From Polynucleobacter duraquae (GTDB lineage Bacteria > Pseudomonadota > Gammaproteobacteria > Burkholderiales > Burkholderiaceae), in contig NZ_CP007501.1 in the NCBI RefSeq assembly GCF_000973625.1, forward strand, positions 1,612,001-1,676,000: 64,000 nt of DNA, read 5' to 3'. The notes beneath the pieces are model-generated. The model made no database searches. It was not told the origin of the DNA and saw only the letters and a program-made list of their open reading frames with translations. A program made the translations under genes and the position numbers. Positions 32,801 through 43,595 of the stretch are shown here, one piece after another (position 1 is the first letter of the stretch; every line of letters starts with the position of its first letter).

Positions 32801-35353
32801 TCAATCCTCTTCGAGGAAGGTCTTGAGTTTGTCGCTACGGCTTGGATGACGCATTTTTCTCAAGGCCTTAGCTTCAATCTGACGAATACGCTCACGTGTC
32901 ACATCAAACTGCTTACCCACTTCTTCGAGAGTATGGTCTGTGCTCATCTCAACACCAAAGCGCATACGCAATACTTTTGCTTCGCGTGGTGTTAATGAAT
33001 CTAGAACGTCCTTCACTACATCGCGCATCGAGTCATGCAAAGCTGCTTCAGCTGGTGCCAAAGTATTGCTATCTTCAATGAAGTCACCCAAGTTTGAGTC
33101 CGCATCGTCACCAATTGGTGTTTCCATGGAGATTGGCTCTTTAGCAATCTTCATAATCTTACGAATCTTGTCCTCAGGAATTTCCATCTTGAGAGCCAAG
33201 GTTGCAGCATCTGGCTCATGACCAGTCTCTTGCAAGATTTGACGGCTAATACGGTTCATCTTGTTGATCGTCTCAATCATATGAACTGGGATACGGATCG
33301 TACGTGCCTGGTCAGCAATAGAACGGGTAATCGCCTGACGAATCCACCAAGTCGCATAAGTAGAGAACTTATAACCACGACGGTATTCAAACTTATCTAC
33401 CGCCTTCATCAAACCGATATTACCTTCCTGAATCAAGTCCAAGAACTGCAAACCACGGTTAGTGTATTTCTTAGCAATCGAGATTACCAAACGTAAGTTG
33501 GCAACCGTCATCTCACGTTTCGCTTCACGCGCACGCTTCTCACCAGCAATCATCTGCTTGTTTACTTCTTTTAATTCTGGGAGTGGCAATACAACACGCG
33601 TCTGAATGTCGATCAACTTCTGCTGTAATTCCTGAATCGCTGGGACGTTACGTTGCAGCAATGCGGTGTATGGCTTGTTTTCTTTGAGGAGCTTAGTTAC
33701 CCACTCTAGATTCATCGACATTTTCGGGAAGTCTTTTAATACTTCGCTACGATTAACACCAACTTTATCTACCAACAAGCTCACAATGCCACGCTCGAGC
33801 TTCCAAACTTGGTCCACTTGTGAACGCATGGTGTCACATAATTTCTCAACACTTTTTGCAGTCAAGCGGAAACCAAGCAACTCGCCACGAATAGCTTCTT
33901 GCGCCTTGATATACGCTGGACAGTTATAGCCCTCTTTATCAAAAGCACGACGCATCTTGTCAGACTGGGTGCGCACAATTGCAAACTTCTCTAGAGAGAT
34001 CTGCTTTAACTCCTCGAGTTGCTTAGCGTTAGCTGTAGCTGCACCACCGCCGCCGCCTTCATCTTCACCGCCTTCATCGTCGCCCTCTTCAGCATCTGGG
34101 TCAATCTCTGGCTCTTCAGGTCCAAGCTTAATATCTTCAGCATTAGGATCAACCAATCCATCTACAAACTGATCAATCTCCATCTCGCCACTAGCAATCT
34201 TGTCTACGTTAGCCAAGATCTCGCCAATGGTGACAGGGCAAGCAGCCAAAGCCATCACCATATCTTTAAGGCCTGCTTCAATCTTCTTCGCGATCACGAT
34301 CTCGCCTTCGCGAGTCAGCAAATCGACAGTACCCATCTCGCGCATATACATACGCACTGGATCGGTTGTACGGCCGAACTCTGAGTCAACAGTAGCTAAA
34401 GCAGCTTCAGCCTCTTCTTCAGCCTCTTCTTCGGAAGTGGTTGCTGAAGCATTTTCATTGAGGAGGAGCGTCTCAGCATCTGGAGCCTGCTCATACACAG
34501 TAATGTTGATGTCGTTTAAGAGGCTGATCAATGTTTCTAATGCATCGGCATCTGACAACTCATCAGACATCACGTCATTCATTTCGCCATGAGTTAAGTA
34601 ACCCTTGGACTTACCCATTTTGATCAATGTCTTTAGACGGGTACGACGTAGTTCTTGCTGCTCTTCAGAGCCTAACTGTTGTGCTGCGAATTCTTTTAAG
34701 AGTGCTTTTTCTTTTGCCTTACGCTCGCGCGCTTTTTGACGATCAGTCAGAACTGGCTCAGCACCTTCCGCAGGAGCATCCGCTTTGGGTTTACGACCTT
34801 TTTTTACCTCTTCAGTCGCAACAATCTCAGTCTCAACTGCTTTTGCTTTTTTACCTTTGACTTCTTTGGCTTCCGGAACTTCCTTAGAAGCTTTAGCTGC
34901 CTTAGCAGGCTTTAACTCAACCTTAGGAGTGGCGACTTTACCTTTTTTAGGTGCTTCCACTTTTGCTACTGGTTTAGCGATGGTCTTTACTGCAGCTTTT
35001 ACCGCTTTAGCGGGGGCCTTCACTAGCTTAGCTACTACTTTTGTTGGTGCCTTAGCTTTAGCTACTGGTTTAGCTAGCGCCTTAGCTTTTGCTGCTGGCT
35101 TGGCTGATGTTTTTACTAGTGCTTTAGCTTTGGCTACTGGTTTAGCAGGCGCTTTAGCTTTTGCCACTGGCTTGGCTGTTGCTTTGACTTTCGCTACTGG
35201 CTTAGCTGATGCTTTTGCTGGTGCTTTGGCTTTGGCTACTGGTTTAGCAGGTGCCTTGGCTTTTGCCGCTGGCTTGGTTGGTGCTTTGGCTTTTGCTGCT
35301 GGCTTAGCTGGCTTAGTTGATTTAGCTGCTGGTTTTTTCTTGGTATTAGGCAT
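32801..35353 (-). CDS. rpoD: Primary sigma factor RpoD with histone-H1-like N-terminal tail
   Basis: The housekeeping sigma-70 factor, 850 aa. Residues 1-150 are a Lys/Ala/Pro-rich tract of near-tandem [14 protein letters not shown] units, like histone H1 tails. Region 1.1 follows at about 220-290 and region 1.2 ([11 protein letters not shown]) after it. The non-conserved region holds an acidic/glycine run near 400-420. Regions 2 ([12 protein letters not shown]), 3 and 4 ([14 protein letters not shown]) end the protein. E. coli RpoD is 613 aa; the excess is mainly the tail. Gene order after dnaG is conserved. Confidence 0.96.
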   Translation of the reverse strand: MPNTKKKPAAKSTKPAKPAAKAKAPTKPAAKAKAPAKPVAKAKAPAKASAKPVAKVKATAKPVAKAKAPAKPVAKAKALVKTSAKPAAKAKALAKPVAKAKAPTKVVAKLVKAPAKAVKAAVKTIAKPVAKVEAPKKGKVATPKVELKPAKAAKASKEVPEAKEVKGKKAKAVETEIVATEEVKKGRKPKADAPAEGAEPVLTDRQKARERKAKEKALLKEFAAQQLGSEEQQELRRTRLKTLIKMGKSKGYLTHGEMNDVMSDELSDADALETLISLLNDINITVYEQAPDAETLLLNENASATTSEEEAEEEAEAALATVDSEFGRTTDPVRMYMREMGTVDLLTREGEIVIAKKIEAGLKDMVMALAACPVTIGEILANVDKIASGEMEIDQFVDGLVDPNAEDIKLGPEEPEIDPDAEEGDDEGGEDEGGGGGAATANAKQLEELKQISLEKFAIVRTQSDKMRRAFDKEGYNCPAYIKAQEAIRGELLGFRLTAKSVEKLCDTMRSQVDQVWKLERGIVSLLVDKVGVNRSEVLKDFPKMSMNLEWVTKLLKENKPYTALLQRNVPAIQELQQKLIDIQTRVVLPLPELKEVNKQMIAGEKRAREAKREMTVANLRLVISIAKKYTNRGLQFLDLIQEGNIGLMKAVDKFEYRRGYKFSTYATWWIRQAITRSIADQARTIRIPVHMIETINKMNRISRQILQETGHEPDAATLALKMEIPEDKIRKIMKIAKEPISMETPIGDDADSNLGDFIEDSNTLAPAEAALHDSMRDVVKDVLDSLTPREAKVLRMRFGVEMSTDHTLEEVGKQFDVTRERIRQIEAKALRKMRHPSRSDKLKTFLEED

Positions 35354-35576
35354 TTATTAGCACTTACTCACGTTACTGATGATTGTTCTCGACTGCATAG
35401 GCGCAGCCACTAAGTCCACTTGCCCCAAATTTCTTCAAAATAAAGCGCAAGTGGCTGAATTAAATCGGTTTTTTTCTGGGAATAGAGGATTATAGTCGAT
35501 TGTGACTTTTTTACCCCGATCTGCACTCAAAATATGGGGTAAATTTCGGGTTTTCTGGGCTTAAATCAGAAAATGC

Positions 35577-37526
35577 TTAGGAGAATTTCAGTCTTTCGCC
35601 CAGTTCGCGGTATCGAGCCCGATCTTGCTCTGTAGCAGTGCTTCCGGCAATCTTTTGGGCGATTTCTGTCATTTCTGTTTTCAGATGGGTCAGCTCCAGT
35701 TTTTTGAAAGCCCCATCTAAATCTGCCATCGCTCCTTCAATCTCTAAATCCGAGCCCATTACCCGCTTTCTTAAGACTTCATAGAGCGGTGCCAACTCGC
35801 TGCGAGATAGCTGCTCTTGGAATAAAGCAAAAGCCCCAGCACCTACCGCTGGTGGCTTACCGTTTTCACCGGGAATCAATTCAACCTGATCACACTGAGT
35901 CAATAAATCCTTCATGAGCTCTAATGCTTTTTCTGAGCGCAGCTCGGAAGCCTGTAAAGCAAGCGCCCTCTTGTTAGCATCGAGTGCTTTTCCTAAATGC
36001 GGAAACTGAATCAAGACGCGCAACATTTGCTCAGCCAAATCGGTAGGAGCTTGCGGAGGTGGGATATTGATTACAGGCGCTCTTTTAGCTGAAACCTTAG
36101 AAGCCTGCCAAGGCGCGCCCTGGGTTCGGTTGCCGCTATTAGCTTGCACAAAGTTGGGTGCGCGTTGATTCGTTGTTGCATATGAACCTTGCTGCACTGG
36201 TGCAGGCACTATCGTCAATCCACAGAAAGACTCTAACTCTGCAGGTGTTGAATTCGTACGGATAGCAAGCTCACGCAAGATTTGCGTACGCAGAGCGATT
36301 GGCGGCATGGATAGCAACATCGGTTTTGCTGCATGATGCGTTTGCGCCCTTCCTTCAGGCGTTGTCAGCTCATGATCTTGACTTGCAATCTTAAAGAAGA
36401 AACTGGAAATCGACATGGCTTCTTTGATGACTTTTTCAAAGGCAGGCGCACCATAGGCACGGACATAACTATCGGGATCATGCTCTGTCGGCAAAAATAA
36501 GAAACGTATTTCTTTGTCATCTGACATTAATGGGAGGCATGCTTCTAAGGCACGTTGCGCCGCACGTTGTCCAGCAGAGTCACCATCAAAGGAAAACACA
36601 ATACGATCAGTTTGGCGCAACAACATGCGTACGTGGTTTGCAGTACAAGCTGTACCTAATGTGGCTACAGCATTCGGAAAGCCTAATTGCGCAAGTGCCA
36701 CAACATCCATATAGCCCTCGCACACCAAAACATATTCTTGCGAGCGGATAGCTTGCCTTGCCTCGAATAATCCGTACAGCGTATTGCCTTTAGAGAACAG
36801 TGGTGTTTCTGGAGAATTTAAATACTTGGGCTCACCTTGATCCAAGATGCGTCCACCAAAGCCAATAGTCTGACCCTTAGGATTACGAATCGGAAACATG
36901 ATGCGATCACGAAAGCGATCGTAGCGTCTGGCAGTTTGGTTATTGTCAGTCTGCTCACTCTGAATGAGTAAACCACCTTCAAGCAAAGTCTTTGCCACTT
37001 CATCATTGGCATAAGTGCCAAAGACTGCTTCAAGACCCTGCCAACCATCAGGCGCATAACCCAAGGCATAACGCTTAGCGATCTCACCGGTAAGGCCGCG
37101 CCCCTTCAAATATTCCACTGCACGCGGTGCTACTTTGAGTTGTTGGCGATACCAATCGGCAGCAGCACTCATCACTTCACTTAACGCCATAGTCTGCTGT
37201 TGGCGGGCAACATCATTTGCAGTTCGCTCTTCACGCGGTACGTCCAATCCTGCAGAACGAGCTAAGTCCTCAATGGCATCGACATAACCAAGACCGGAGT
37301 ACTCCATCAGAAAACTAATGGCAGAGCCGTGCGCTCCACAACCAAAGCAGTGATAGAACTGCTTGGTAGGTGATACTGAAAATGAAGGAGATTTCTCAGA
37401 ATGAAAGGGGCACAAACCTTGAAAGTTCGCGCCCGCTTTTTTTAACTTCACGTGCTGCCCAACCACATCCACGATGTCAACCCGATTTAATAAATCGGCG
37501 ATGAAGGATTGGGGTATGAGAGCCAT
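35577..37526 (-). CDS. dnaG: DNA primase
   Basis: Synthesises RNA primers for replication. The N-terminal CHC2 zinc site uses CPFHSEK and the CFGCGAHG motif (residues 39-65). The TOPRIM catalytic core carries the acidic Glu in LVCEGYMD and the Asp in SFDGDSAGQ. The C-terminal helicase-binding domain follows a low-complexity linker at about 430-480. The length of 649 aa is typical. It lies between yqeY and rpoD in the conserved macromolecular-synthesis operon. Confidence 0.96.
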   Translation of the reverse strand: MALIPQSFIADLLNRVDIVDVVGQHVKLKKAGANFQGLCPFHSEKSPSFSVSPTKQFYHCFGCGAHGSAISFLMEYSGLGYVDAIEDLARSAGLDVPREERTANDVARQQQTMALSEVMSAAADWYRQQLKVAPRAVEYLKGRGLTGEIAKRYALGYAPDGWQGLEAVFGTYANDEVAKTLLEGGLLIQSEQTDNNQTARRYDRFRDRIMFPIRNPKGQTIGFGGRILDQGEPKYLNSPETPLFSKGNTLYGLFEARQAIRSQEYVLVCEGYMDVVALAQLGFPNAVATLGTACTANHVRMLLRQTDRIVFSFDGDSAGQRAAQRALEACLPLMSDDKEIRFLFLPTEHDPDSYVRAYGAPAFEKVIKEAMSISSFFFKIASQDHELTTPEGRAQTHHAAKPMLLSMPPIALRTQILRELAIRTNSTPAELESFCGLTIVPAPVQQGSYATTNQRAPNFVQANSGNRTQGAPWQASKVSAKRAPVINIPPPQAPTDLAEQMLRVLIQFPHLGKALDANKRALALQASELRSEKALELMKDLLTQCDQVELIPGENGKPPAVGAGAFALFQEQLSRSELAPLYEVLRKRVMGSDLEIEGAMADLDGAFKKLELTHLKTEMTEIAQKIAGSTATEQDRARYRELGERLKFS

Positions 37527-37555
37527 CAGTATGGGATGAGGCTTAGCTGATTAAC

Positions 37556-38002
37556 TTACTTAGCCAGCGCCGCTTTTACTAAACCAGAAACTTTGCCCAT
37601 ATCGGCTTTACCAGCCAATTGACCTTTGAGAATGCCAATCACTTTGCCCATATCCTGTGGACCAGCAGCACCAGTCGATGCAACTGCTGCAGCCACAGCC
37701 GCCTCTACTTCAGCATCAGACAACTGTGCGGGTAAGTAATCTTGCAGAATGACCATCTCAGCTGCTTCGATCGCTACTAAATCATCACGATTGGCTTTTT
37801 CAAATTGAGAGATGGAGTCTTTGCGCTGCTTAATCATCTTCTCGATGGTGGCGATGACACTGGCATCATCCATCACAATGCGATCATCCACTTCGCGCTG
37901 CTTGATGGCGGCCAATAGAAGACGAATAGTTCCAAGGCGCGCTACTTCTTTTGCACGCATCGCGTTTTTCATATCTTCAGTAATTTGATCTTTTAGACTC
38001 AT
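37556..38002 (-). CDS. yqeY: GatB/YqeY-domain protein
   Basis: A 148-aa protein of the YqeY family, related to the tail domain of the amidotransferase subunit GatB and thought to bind tRNA. The start MSLKDQITEDMK at 38002 is standard for the family; the frame extends to 38089 but would run through the rpsU terminator. It sits between rpsU and dnaG, the usual place in this operon. Confidence 0.92.
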   Translation of the reverse strand: MSLKDQITEDMKNAMRAKEVARLGTIRLLLAAIKQREVDDRIVMDDASVIATIEKMIKQRKDSISQFEKANRDDLVAIEAAEMVILQDYLPAQLSDAEVEAAVAAAVASTGAAGPQDMGKVIGILKGQLAGKADMGKVSGLVKAALAK

Positions 38003-38055
38003 GGCATTTTTCCCGGTATTAAATATCTCATAAATTGCTGGCGACTCAAAAGCAA

Positions 38056-38086
38056 AAACCCGCTGCGTTTCACCGTCAGCGGGTTT
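38056..38086 (-). terminator. Terminator or attenuator after rpsU
   Basis: A 10-bp perfect GC-rich stem (38056-38065 with 38077-38086) with a U-rich tail on the minus strand. It lies between rpsU and yqeY and would reduce read-through from the ribosomal gene into dnaG and rpoD, as in the E. coli operon. Confidence 0.85.
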
Positions 38087-38121
38087 CAAAGCCTCTCGGT
38101 GAGGAGAGCTTTTAAATTCGA

Positions 38122-38334
38122 TTAGTAAAGCTTTTTAGGCAACATCTGGCTGCGAATACGCTTGTAATGGCGTTTAGCAGCAGCCGCCTTTTTACGCTTA
38201 CGCTCAGCCGTTGGCTTCTCGTAGAACTCGCGGGCACGCAAGTCTGTCAAAAGGCCATTCTTTTCAATGGTGCGCTTGAAACGGCGCAATGCCACTTCAA
38301 AAGGTTCGTTCTCACGGAGGCGGACTGTAGTCAT
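38122..38334 (-). CDS. rpsU: Ribosomal protein S21
   Basis: A 70-aa basic small-subunit protein needed for translation initiation. It has the family start [20 protein letters not shown] and a lysine-rich tail. It heads the rpsU-yqeY-dnaG-rpoD block. Confidence 0.97.
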   Translation of the reverse strand: MTTVRLRENEPFEVALRRFKRTIEKNGLLTDLRAREFYEKPTAERKRKKAAAAKRHYKRIRSQMLPKKLY

Positions 38335-38411
38335 ACTTGTTTAACTCGTATATGCTCGAAAAATATCGATAAATTAACTGAAATGCGATTCTAGCACGAC
38401 CAAGCAAAAAA

Positions 38412-39485
38412 ATGATTGTTTTAGGCATAGAAACTTCTTGCGATGAGACCGGGGTAGCCCTTTATGACACTACCTCCTGGGAAAACCATGCCCCAGCCCA
38501 TCAGGGCATCCTAGGACAGGCACTGCACTCCCAAATTGCTATGCATCGAGACTATGGCGGCGTTGTTCCAGAATTGGCCTCCAGAGACCACATCAGACGG
38601 GTTTTACCCCTTCTGGATGACACTTTGCATGAGGCTGGGCTTAAATTAAGGGATATTGATGCCATCGCCTATACCCAGGGCCCTGGATTAGCTGGCGCTC
38701 TGCTCGTGGGCAGTGCTTTTGCCAAATCCCTAGCTCAGGGGCTCAATTTACCCTCGATTGGGGTGCACCACCTCGAAGGGCACCTGCTTTCACCACTTTT
38801 GGGGGGTTCTGTACCGGAATTTCCTTTTATCGCCCTCCTAGTCTCAGGTGGACATACCCAGCTCATGCTGGTGAGCGGAGTTGGTAAGTACCAACTTCTG
38901 GGTGAAACCCTGGACGACGCTGCGGGTGAAGCCTTTGATAAAACAGCCAAATTATTAGGCTTGGACTACCCAGGCGGTGCCGCCATCTCCAAATTGGCAG
39001 AAAAAGGGCAATCCGGAAGATTTGATTTGCCAAGGCCAATGCTGCACTCAGGGGATTTGGACTTTTCTTTCTCTGGACTTAAAACAGCGGTTCTGAACCA
39101 GGTGAAAAAATTTGAGGCGCTGGGAATTACTGATTCTGATGAGATAGCCACTTTTCATGCGGATCTCGCACGAAGCTTTGTCGATGCCTTAGTTGCGGTA
39201 CTAGTGAGCAAATCAGAGAAAGCACTCAGACAAACCGGCTGTAAACACTTAGTACTAGCAGGTGGTGTGGGTGCCAATTTGCAATTACGCGCGGCACTGA
39301 ATGCCAGTGCCAAGAAGAATCGCTTCGAAGTGCACTACCCACCGGTCAATCTATGTACCGATAACGGTGTCATGATTGCTTTTGCTGGAGCACTGCGCAT
39401 GTTGGCAGAAAATAACGGCTCTACAACTTCAGGCGCTTTTGATATCAAACCCCGCTGGGATTTGGCGAGCAATAATCTTACTTAG
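38412..39485 (+). CDS. tsaD: tRNA N6-threonylcarbamoyladenosine transferase
   Basis: The catalytic subunit (formerly Gcp/YgjD) that transfers threonylcarbamoyl to A37 of ANN-reading tRNAs. It has an ASKHA-fold ATPase core. The metal-binding motif HLEGH is at about residues 120-124, the N-terminus [12 protein letters not shown] is the family signature, and [10 protein letters not shown] closes the protein. It is 357 aa, the expected length. It diverges from rpsU, as is common. Confidence 0.96.
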   Translation: MIVLGIETSCDETGVALYDTTSWENHAPAHQGILGQALHSQIAMHRDYGGVVPELASRDHIRRVLPLLDDTLHEAGLKLRDIDAIAYTQGPGLAGALLVGSAFAKSLAQGLNLPSIGVHHLEGHLLSPLLGGSVPEFPFIALLVSGGHTQLMLVSGVGKYQLLGETLDDAAGEAFDKTAKLLGLDYPGGAAISKLAEKGQSGRFDLPRPMLHSGDLDFSFSGLKTAVLNQVKKFEALGITDSDEIATFHADLARSFVDALVAVLVSKSEKALRQTGCKHLVLAGGVGANLQLRAALNASAKKNRFEVHYPPVNLCTDNGVMIAFAGALRMLAENNGSTTSGAFDIKPRWDLASNNLT

Positions 39486-39500
39486 ATTATTGCGGGGTTT
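39447..39500. terminator. Bidirectional terminator between tsaD and folE2
   Basis: The outer arms AAACCCCGC (39447-39455) and GCGGGGTTT (39492-39500) enclose an inner hairpin AATAATCT/AGATTATT (39471-39478 with 39484-39491). It overlaps the last codons of tsaD and serves the convergent pair. Confidence 0.65.
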
Positions 39501-39501
39501 A

Positions 39502-40329
39502 TTACTTAGTCAGACTAATTTTGGCGTAGGCGCTATGGTTATGAATCGACTCAAAGTTCTCAGCCTCAACCACTAAAGACAAAATACGCTGATCACCTTT
39601 AAGCTGGCCCGCTACATCGCGCACTAAGTCTTCCACAAACTTCGGATTGTCATAAGCGCGCTCGGTAACCCACTTCTCATCAGGTCGCTTGAGTAAGCCC
39701 CACAACTCACTGGATGCTTGGCTCTCAGCGGCTGCAACCAAATCTTCTACCGTCATCTTGGTTTGCGAATCCAGCTCTACTGACATGGTCACGTGTGAGC
39801 GTTGATTGTGCGCACCATACTCCGAAATCTCTTTAGAGCAAGGGCATAGGCTCATCACCGGAACTAGAGCGCGCAGATTTAACTCAATATCAATTGCACC
39901 AGATGCATTTTGTTTTGCTCTTGCAGTCCAAGTCACTTCGTAATCCATCAAGCTTTCAACACCAGATACAGGCGCGGCTTTTTTTACGAAGTGGGTGTAG
40001 GTAAATTGAATGCGACCTTCAGTGGCATTGAGCAGGGGCAGCATCTCACGCACCATGACAACAACGGATGCACTATCAATAGGCTCATTGTGTTTTTGCA
40101 AGAGTGCAATGAAGCGAGACATGTGAGTGCCCTTCACATGCGCAGGCAAAGCTACATCCATTTCAAAATGGCCAACCGCTGGCATTACACCCGTCTGAGT
40201 GCGAATATTCAATGGATGACGTAATCCCCGAATCCCCACCTGCTCAATTGGTAAAGCGCGCTCGTCATGCGAAGACTGTATGTCTGGCATGGATTGCGGT
40301 TTGAGGAAGGCGGTATTGATGTCGTTCAT
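39502..40329 (-). CDS. folE2: GTP cyclohydrolase, FolE2 type
   Basis: A COG1469-type GTP cyclohydrolase I that makes dihydroneopterin triphosphate for folate or queuosine. The zinc-binding Cys lies in the conserved LCPCSKEIS motif. The ATG at 40329 (MNDINTAF) is preferred to the TTG at 40347; the product is 275 aa. Its FolE2 form tolerates metals other than zinc. It lies 25 bp after dxs and may be cotranscribed. Confidence 0.93.
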   Translation of the reverse strand: MNDINTAFLKPQSMPDIQSSHDERALPIEQVGIRGLRHPLNIRTQTGVMPAVGHFEMDVALPAHVKGTHMSRFIALLQKHNEPIDSASVVVMVREMLPLLNATEGRIQFTYTHFVKKAAPVSGVESLMDYEVTWTARAKQNASGAIDIELNLRALVPVMSLCPCSKEISEYGAHNQRSHVTMSVELDSQTKMTVEDLVAAAESQASSELWGLLKRPDEKWVTERAYDNPKFVEDLVRDVAGQLKGDQRILSLVVEAENFESIHNHSAYAKISLTK

Positions 40330-40354
40330 GGCTCTATTTTCAGGCAAAAATGAC

Positions 40355-42262
40355 TTATTTGCCTACAGCCACAGGATTTGTTGCAGTTTTAACTAGAAAA
40401 CGCAGGGAAATAGCCTTTGCAATCCCCGCAACGTCCAAGCCACATTGACTCATCAAGAGTTTGTAATCACCATGCTCCACGAATACATCAGGTAGACCTA
40501 ATTGCAAAAGGGGTTTGTTTATCCCCATCGCAGAAAGTGCCTCCAAGCACGCACTGCCTGCACCACCCTGAATGGCACCATCTTCAATCGTCACAAAATA
40601 ATCATGGTCTTGCGCCAAAGATTTGAGAAGCTCAAGATCTAATGGTTTAACAAAACGCATATTGGCCACTGAGGCATTGATTTGTTCAGCCACTTCAAGT
40701 GCTGGATAGAGCAGAGTTCCGAAAGCCAAGATCGCTATGCGCTGACCGGCAGGCGCACTCGACTGACGACGTACTTCACCTTTACCTAATGGCACAGTAC
40801 GTAATTCTTTAGAAGGAATCGTTCCGACACCAGCACCGCGTGGATAGCGCACTGCGCTTGGGTGCGGCTGATGAAATGCAGTCGTCAATAAATCACGACA
40901 CTCCGCTTCGTCTGCCGGTGTCAAGACCAACATATTCGGAATACAACGTAAGAACGGAATGTCATACGCACCAGCATGTGTTGCGCCATCTGCACCCACT
41001 AATCCTGCACGATCCAATGCAAACAACACTGGCAAATCCTGAATCGCGACATCATGAATCAGTTGATCGTAGGCGCGCTGCAAGAATGTTGAGTAAATAG
41101 CTACTACTGGCTTCATACCTTCACATGCCATACCAGCAGCGAAAGTCACTGCATGCTGCTCAGCGATACCCACATCGTAATAACGCTTAGGGAAATTCTT
41201 TTCAAATTCCACTAGGCCAGAGCCTTCACGCATTGCTGGGGTAATACCAATCAATAATGGATCGGCGTGCGCCATATCGCACAACCACTCACCGAACACT
41301 TGAGTGAAGGTTTTGGGAGAAGGAGTGGTGGACTTCTTCAGACCCTCTTCTGGATTGAACTTGCTCGGACCGTGATAGAGCACTGGGTCTGCTTCAGCCA
41401 ACTCATAGCCTTGACCTTTGCGAGTGACTACATGCAAGAACTGGGGACCGCGCCCCTCAAGCGCCAAGCGGCGTACGTTTTGCAACATCGGAATGAGGGC
41501 ATCTAAGTCATGGCCATCGATTGGGCCGAAATAGTTGAAACCAAACTCTTCAAAAATGGTGGATGGAGAAACCATGCCCTTTGCATGATCTTCTAAGCGT
41601 TTAGCAAACTCGCGCAAAGGCGGTGCAATAGATAAAACGCTGTCGATACCCTTCTTGGTTGCAGAGTAAATATTGCCACTTAATAGTCGAGCGAGATGTC
41701 GATTGAGTGCACCTACAGCTGGCGAGATCGACATGTCGTTGTCATTCAGGATGACTACTAATGGTAGGTCCTCATACACGCCCGCATTGTTCATGGCTTC
41801 AAATGCCATTCCACCCGTCATGGCGCTATCGCCAATCACTGCAACGGCGACTTGCTTCTCACCCTTAGTTTGAAAAGCGCGAGCCATGCCCATCGCCGCA
41901 GATATACTCGTTGAAGAATGGCCGGTACCAAAGGCATCGTATTCACTTTCAGCGCGACGGGGGAAACCTGACAAACCATCCAACTGGCGCAAGCTACCCA
42001 TACGCTCACGACGGCCAGTCAAAATTTTGTGCGGATAACTTTGGTGACCCACATCCCACACAATTCGATCCTGCGGTGTATCAAAAACGTAATGCAAGGC
42101 AATGGATAACTCGACCGTACCCAAGTTAGAAGAAAGATGTCCGCCCGTCTTAGATACTGAATCCAACACAAACTGGCGCAACTCATCTGCAAGCGCAGGC
42201 AGTTGCTCGCGAGAGAGTTTTTTTAGATCTGCAGGGGAATGAATGGAATTTAAAGTCATCAA
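40355..42262 (-). CDS. dxs: 1-deoxy-D-xylulose-5-phosphate synthase
   Basis: The first enzyme of the MEP isoprenoid pathway, condensing pyruvate and glyceraldehyde-3-phosphate with thiamine diphosphate. The cofactor motif [16 protein letters not shown], the [13 protein letters not shown] segment and the transketolase-type C-terminal [14 protein letters not shown] region are present. The length of 635 aa is normal. It is directly downstream of ispA, giving the isoprenoid block xseB-ispA-dxs. Confidence 0.96.
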   Translation of the reverse strand: MMTLNSIHSPADLKKLSREQLPALADELRQFVLDSVSKTGGHLSSNLGTVELSIALHYVFDTPQDRIVWDVGHQSYPHKILTGRRERMGSLRQLDGLSGFPRRAESEYDAFGTGHSSTSISAAMGMARAFQTKGEKQVAVAVIGDSAMTGGMAFEAMNNAGVYEDLPLVVILNDNDMSISPAVGALNRHLARLLSGNIYSATKKGIDSVLSIAPPLREFAKRLEDHAKGMVSPSTIFEEFGFNYFGPIDGHDLDALIPMLQNVRRLALEGRGPQFLHVVTRKGQGYELAEADPVLYHGPSKFNPEEGLKKSTTPSPKTFTQVFGEWLCDMAHADPLLIGITPAMREGSGLVEFEKNFPKRYYDVGIAEQHAVTFAAGMACEGMKPVVAIYSTFLQRAYDQLIHDVAIQDLPVLFALDRAGLVGADGATHAGAYDIPFLRCIPNMLVLTPADEAECRDLLTTAFHQPHPSAVRYPRGAGVGTIPSKELRTVPLGKGEVRRQSSAPAGQRIAILAFGTLLYPALEVAEQINASVANMRFVKPLDLELLKSLAQDHDYFVTIEDGAIQGGAGSACLEALSAMGINKPLLQLGLPDVFVEHGDYKLLMSQCGLDVAGIAKAISLRFLVKTATNPVAVGK

Positions 42263-42275
42263 ATCTTTAGTAATC

Positions 42276-43178
42276 TTATTTACCTCTATTAACCACTAAT
42301 AGAGCCAAATCTTTCAGGGCTTGAGCTTTAGCGCCAAAACTCTCTAAGCTGGCAATTGCCGTTTCTTGTAAATCGGTTGCCGCTTTCTTGGCATAGTCTA
42401 AACCCATCAAGGTCACATAGGTGGGCTTGTCGTTGGCTGCGTCTTTTCCTGCGGTTTTACCCAAAGTTTGACTATCTGCGGTGACATCCAAAACATCATC
42501 CACAATTTGAAAGGCTAGGCCTAAAGCTTCAGAGTAGTTTTTGAGATGCTGCATTTGAATCGCATTGAGCTTGGCAGCAATGCCGCCCATCTGCACAGAA
42601 CAAGAAAGTAGAGCACCTGTTTTCATCGCATGCATTTGTTTTAAGCCTGTGAGATCTAATTTTTTACCCACACTCTCCAAATCAATTGCCTGACCACCAG
42701 CCATACCGCGCGAACCAGACGCACTAGCCAATGCACTGATCATTGCCAAGCGCGTATTCCCATCGCACTGCGTATTTGCCAAAACCTCAAATGCACGAGT
42801 CTGTAATGCATCGCCAACCAATAAAGCAGTCGCCTCGTCATAAGCCTTATGTACAGTAGGACGTCCACGGCGTAAATCATCGTCATCCATACAAGGCAAA
42901 TCATCGTGGACCAAAGAGTAGGCGTGAATACATTCAATTGCAAACGCAGCAGAATCTAGAGCGTTATTTTTCTCTTCACCGGAATCATCACCTAGCTCAC
43001 CAGCGGCATAAACCAATAAAGGACGAATACGCTTACCGCCACCTTGAGCGGCGTAACGCATGGCTGCGTGCAAACGTACAGGATTAGCATTTGCAGCATC
43101 GAGCAAACTCTCGAGAACCAATTCAGTTCGCTGCCCGTGAGCACGAACCCAATCTTCAAATGAAAGTGCGTGGTTCAT
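42276..43178 (-). CDS. ispA: Farnesyl diphosphate synthase
   Basis: An all-helical polyprenyl synthase making farnesyl diphosphate from IPP and DMAPP. The first aspartate-rich motif is [14 protein letters not shown] and the second is DDVLD. It is 300 aa. It sits 21 bp after xseB and 13 bp before dxs. Confidence 0.95.
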   Translation of the reverse strand: MNHALSFEDWVRAHGQRTELVLESLLDAANANPVRLHAAMRYAAQGGGKRIRPLLVYAAGELGDDSGEEKNNALDSAAFAIECIHAYSLVHDDLPCMDDDDLRRGRPTVHKAYDEATALLVGDALQTRAFEVLANTQCDGNTRLAMISALASASGSRGMAGGQAIDLESVGKKLDLTGLKQMHAMKTGALLSCSVQMGGIAAKLNAIQMQHLKNYSEALGLAFQIVDDVLDVTADSQTLGKTAGKDAANDKPTYVTLMGLDYAKKAATDLQETAIASLESFGAKAQALKDLALLVVNRGK

Positions 43179-43199
43179 AAGGCAAAGTCTTAGAGGGGC

Positions 43200-43433
43200 T
43201 TAGGCCTCAAATACCCGAACTTGCTGCTCAACTTGAGCAAGCATAGCCTGGCAATGTTTTAGAAGTGCTGCACCACGCTGATAAGCCAAAAGTGTCTCTT
43301 CCAAAGAGAATTTGCCCGATTCCATATCCGAAATCAGCTTTTCCAGCTCCTTGACAGCCTGCTCATAACGCAAATTAGGGTCGATTTGCAGCTCAAGACC
43401 GGGCTTCTGATCTTCAGATTTCTTCGCTGGCAT
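43200..43433 (-). CDS. xseB: Exodeoxyribonuclease VII small subunit
   Basis: A 77-aa helical protein with the XseB signature YEQAVKELEKLISDMESGK and the LEETLLAYQRG segment. It pairs with XseA to degrade single-stranded DNA. It leads the isoprenoid block, a conserved arrangement in proteobacteria, and diverges from the Rieske gene. Confidence 0.95.
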   Translation of the reverse strand: MPAKKSEDQKPGLELQIDPNLRYEQAVKELEKLISDMESGKFSLEETLLAYQRGAALLKHCQAMLAQVEQQVRVFEA

Positions 43434-43595
43434 TAGCTTATTTCCTTCAAATTTCTTAGAGATGTAGCCCCCTATATTAAAGCGAGATGAGGGTCAGATG
43501 GGTATAATCGCTTCCTTCCTTTCCAATATCGATCCGTCGATGGTTGGATTGGTTATTCCGCTTAGCTTCGGCTGACGTTTTCGGGGGTGGGGAGA

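Noticed and set aside
34785..35360. 191-aa plus-strand open frame opposite rpoD
   Set aside because: It is the antisense of the Lys/Ala repeat region and is a low-complexity Ala/Leu/Thr shadow with no start signal.
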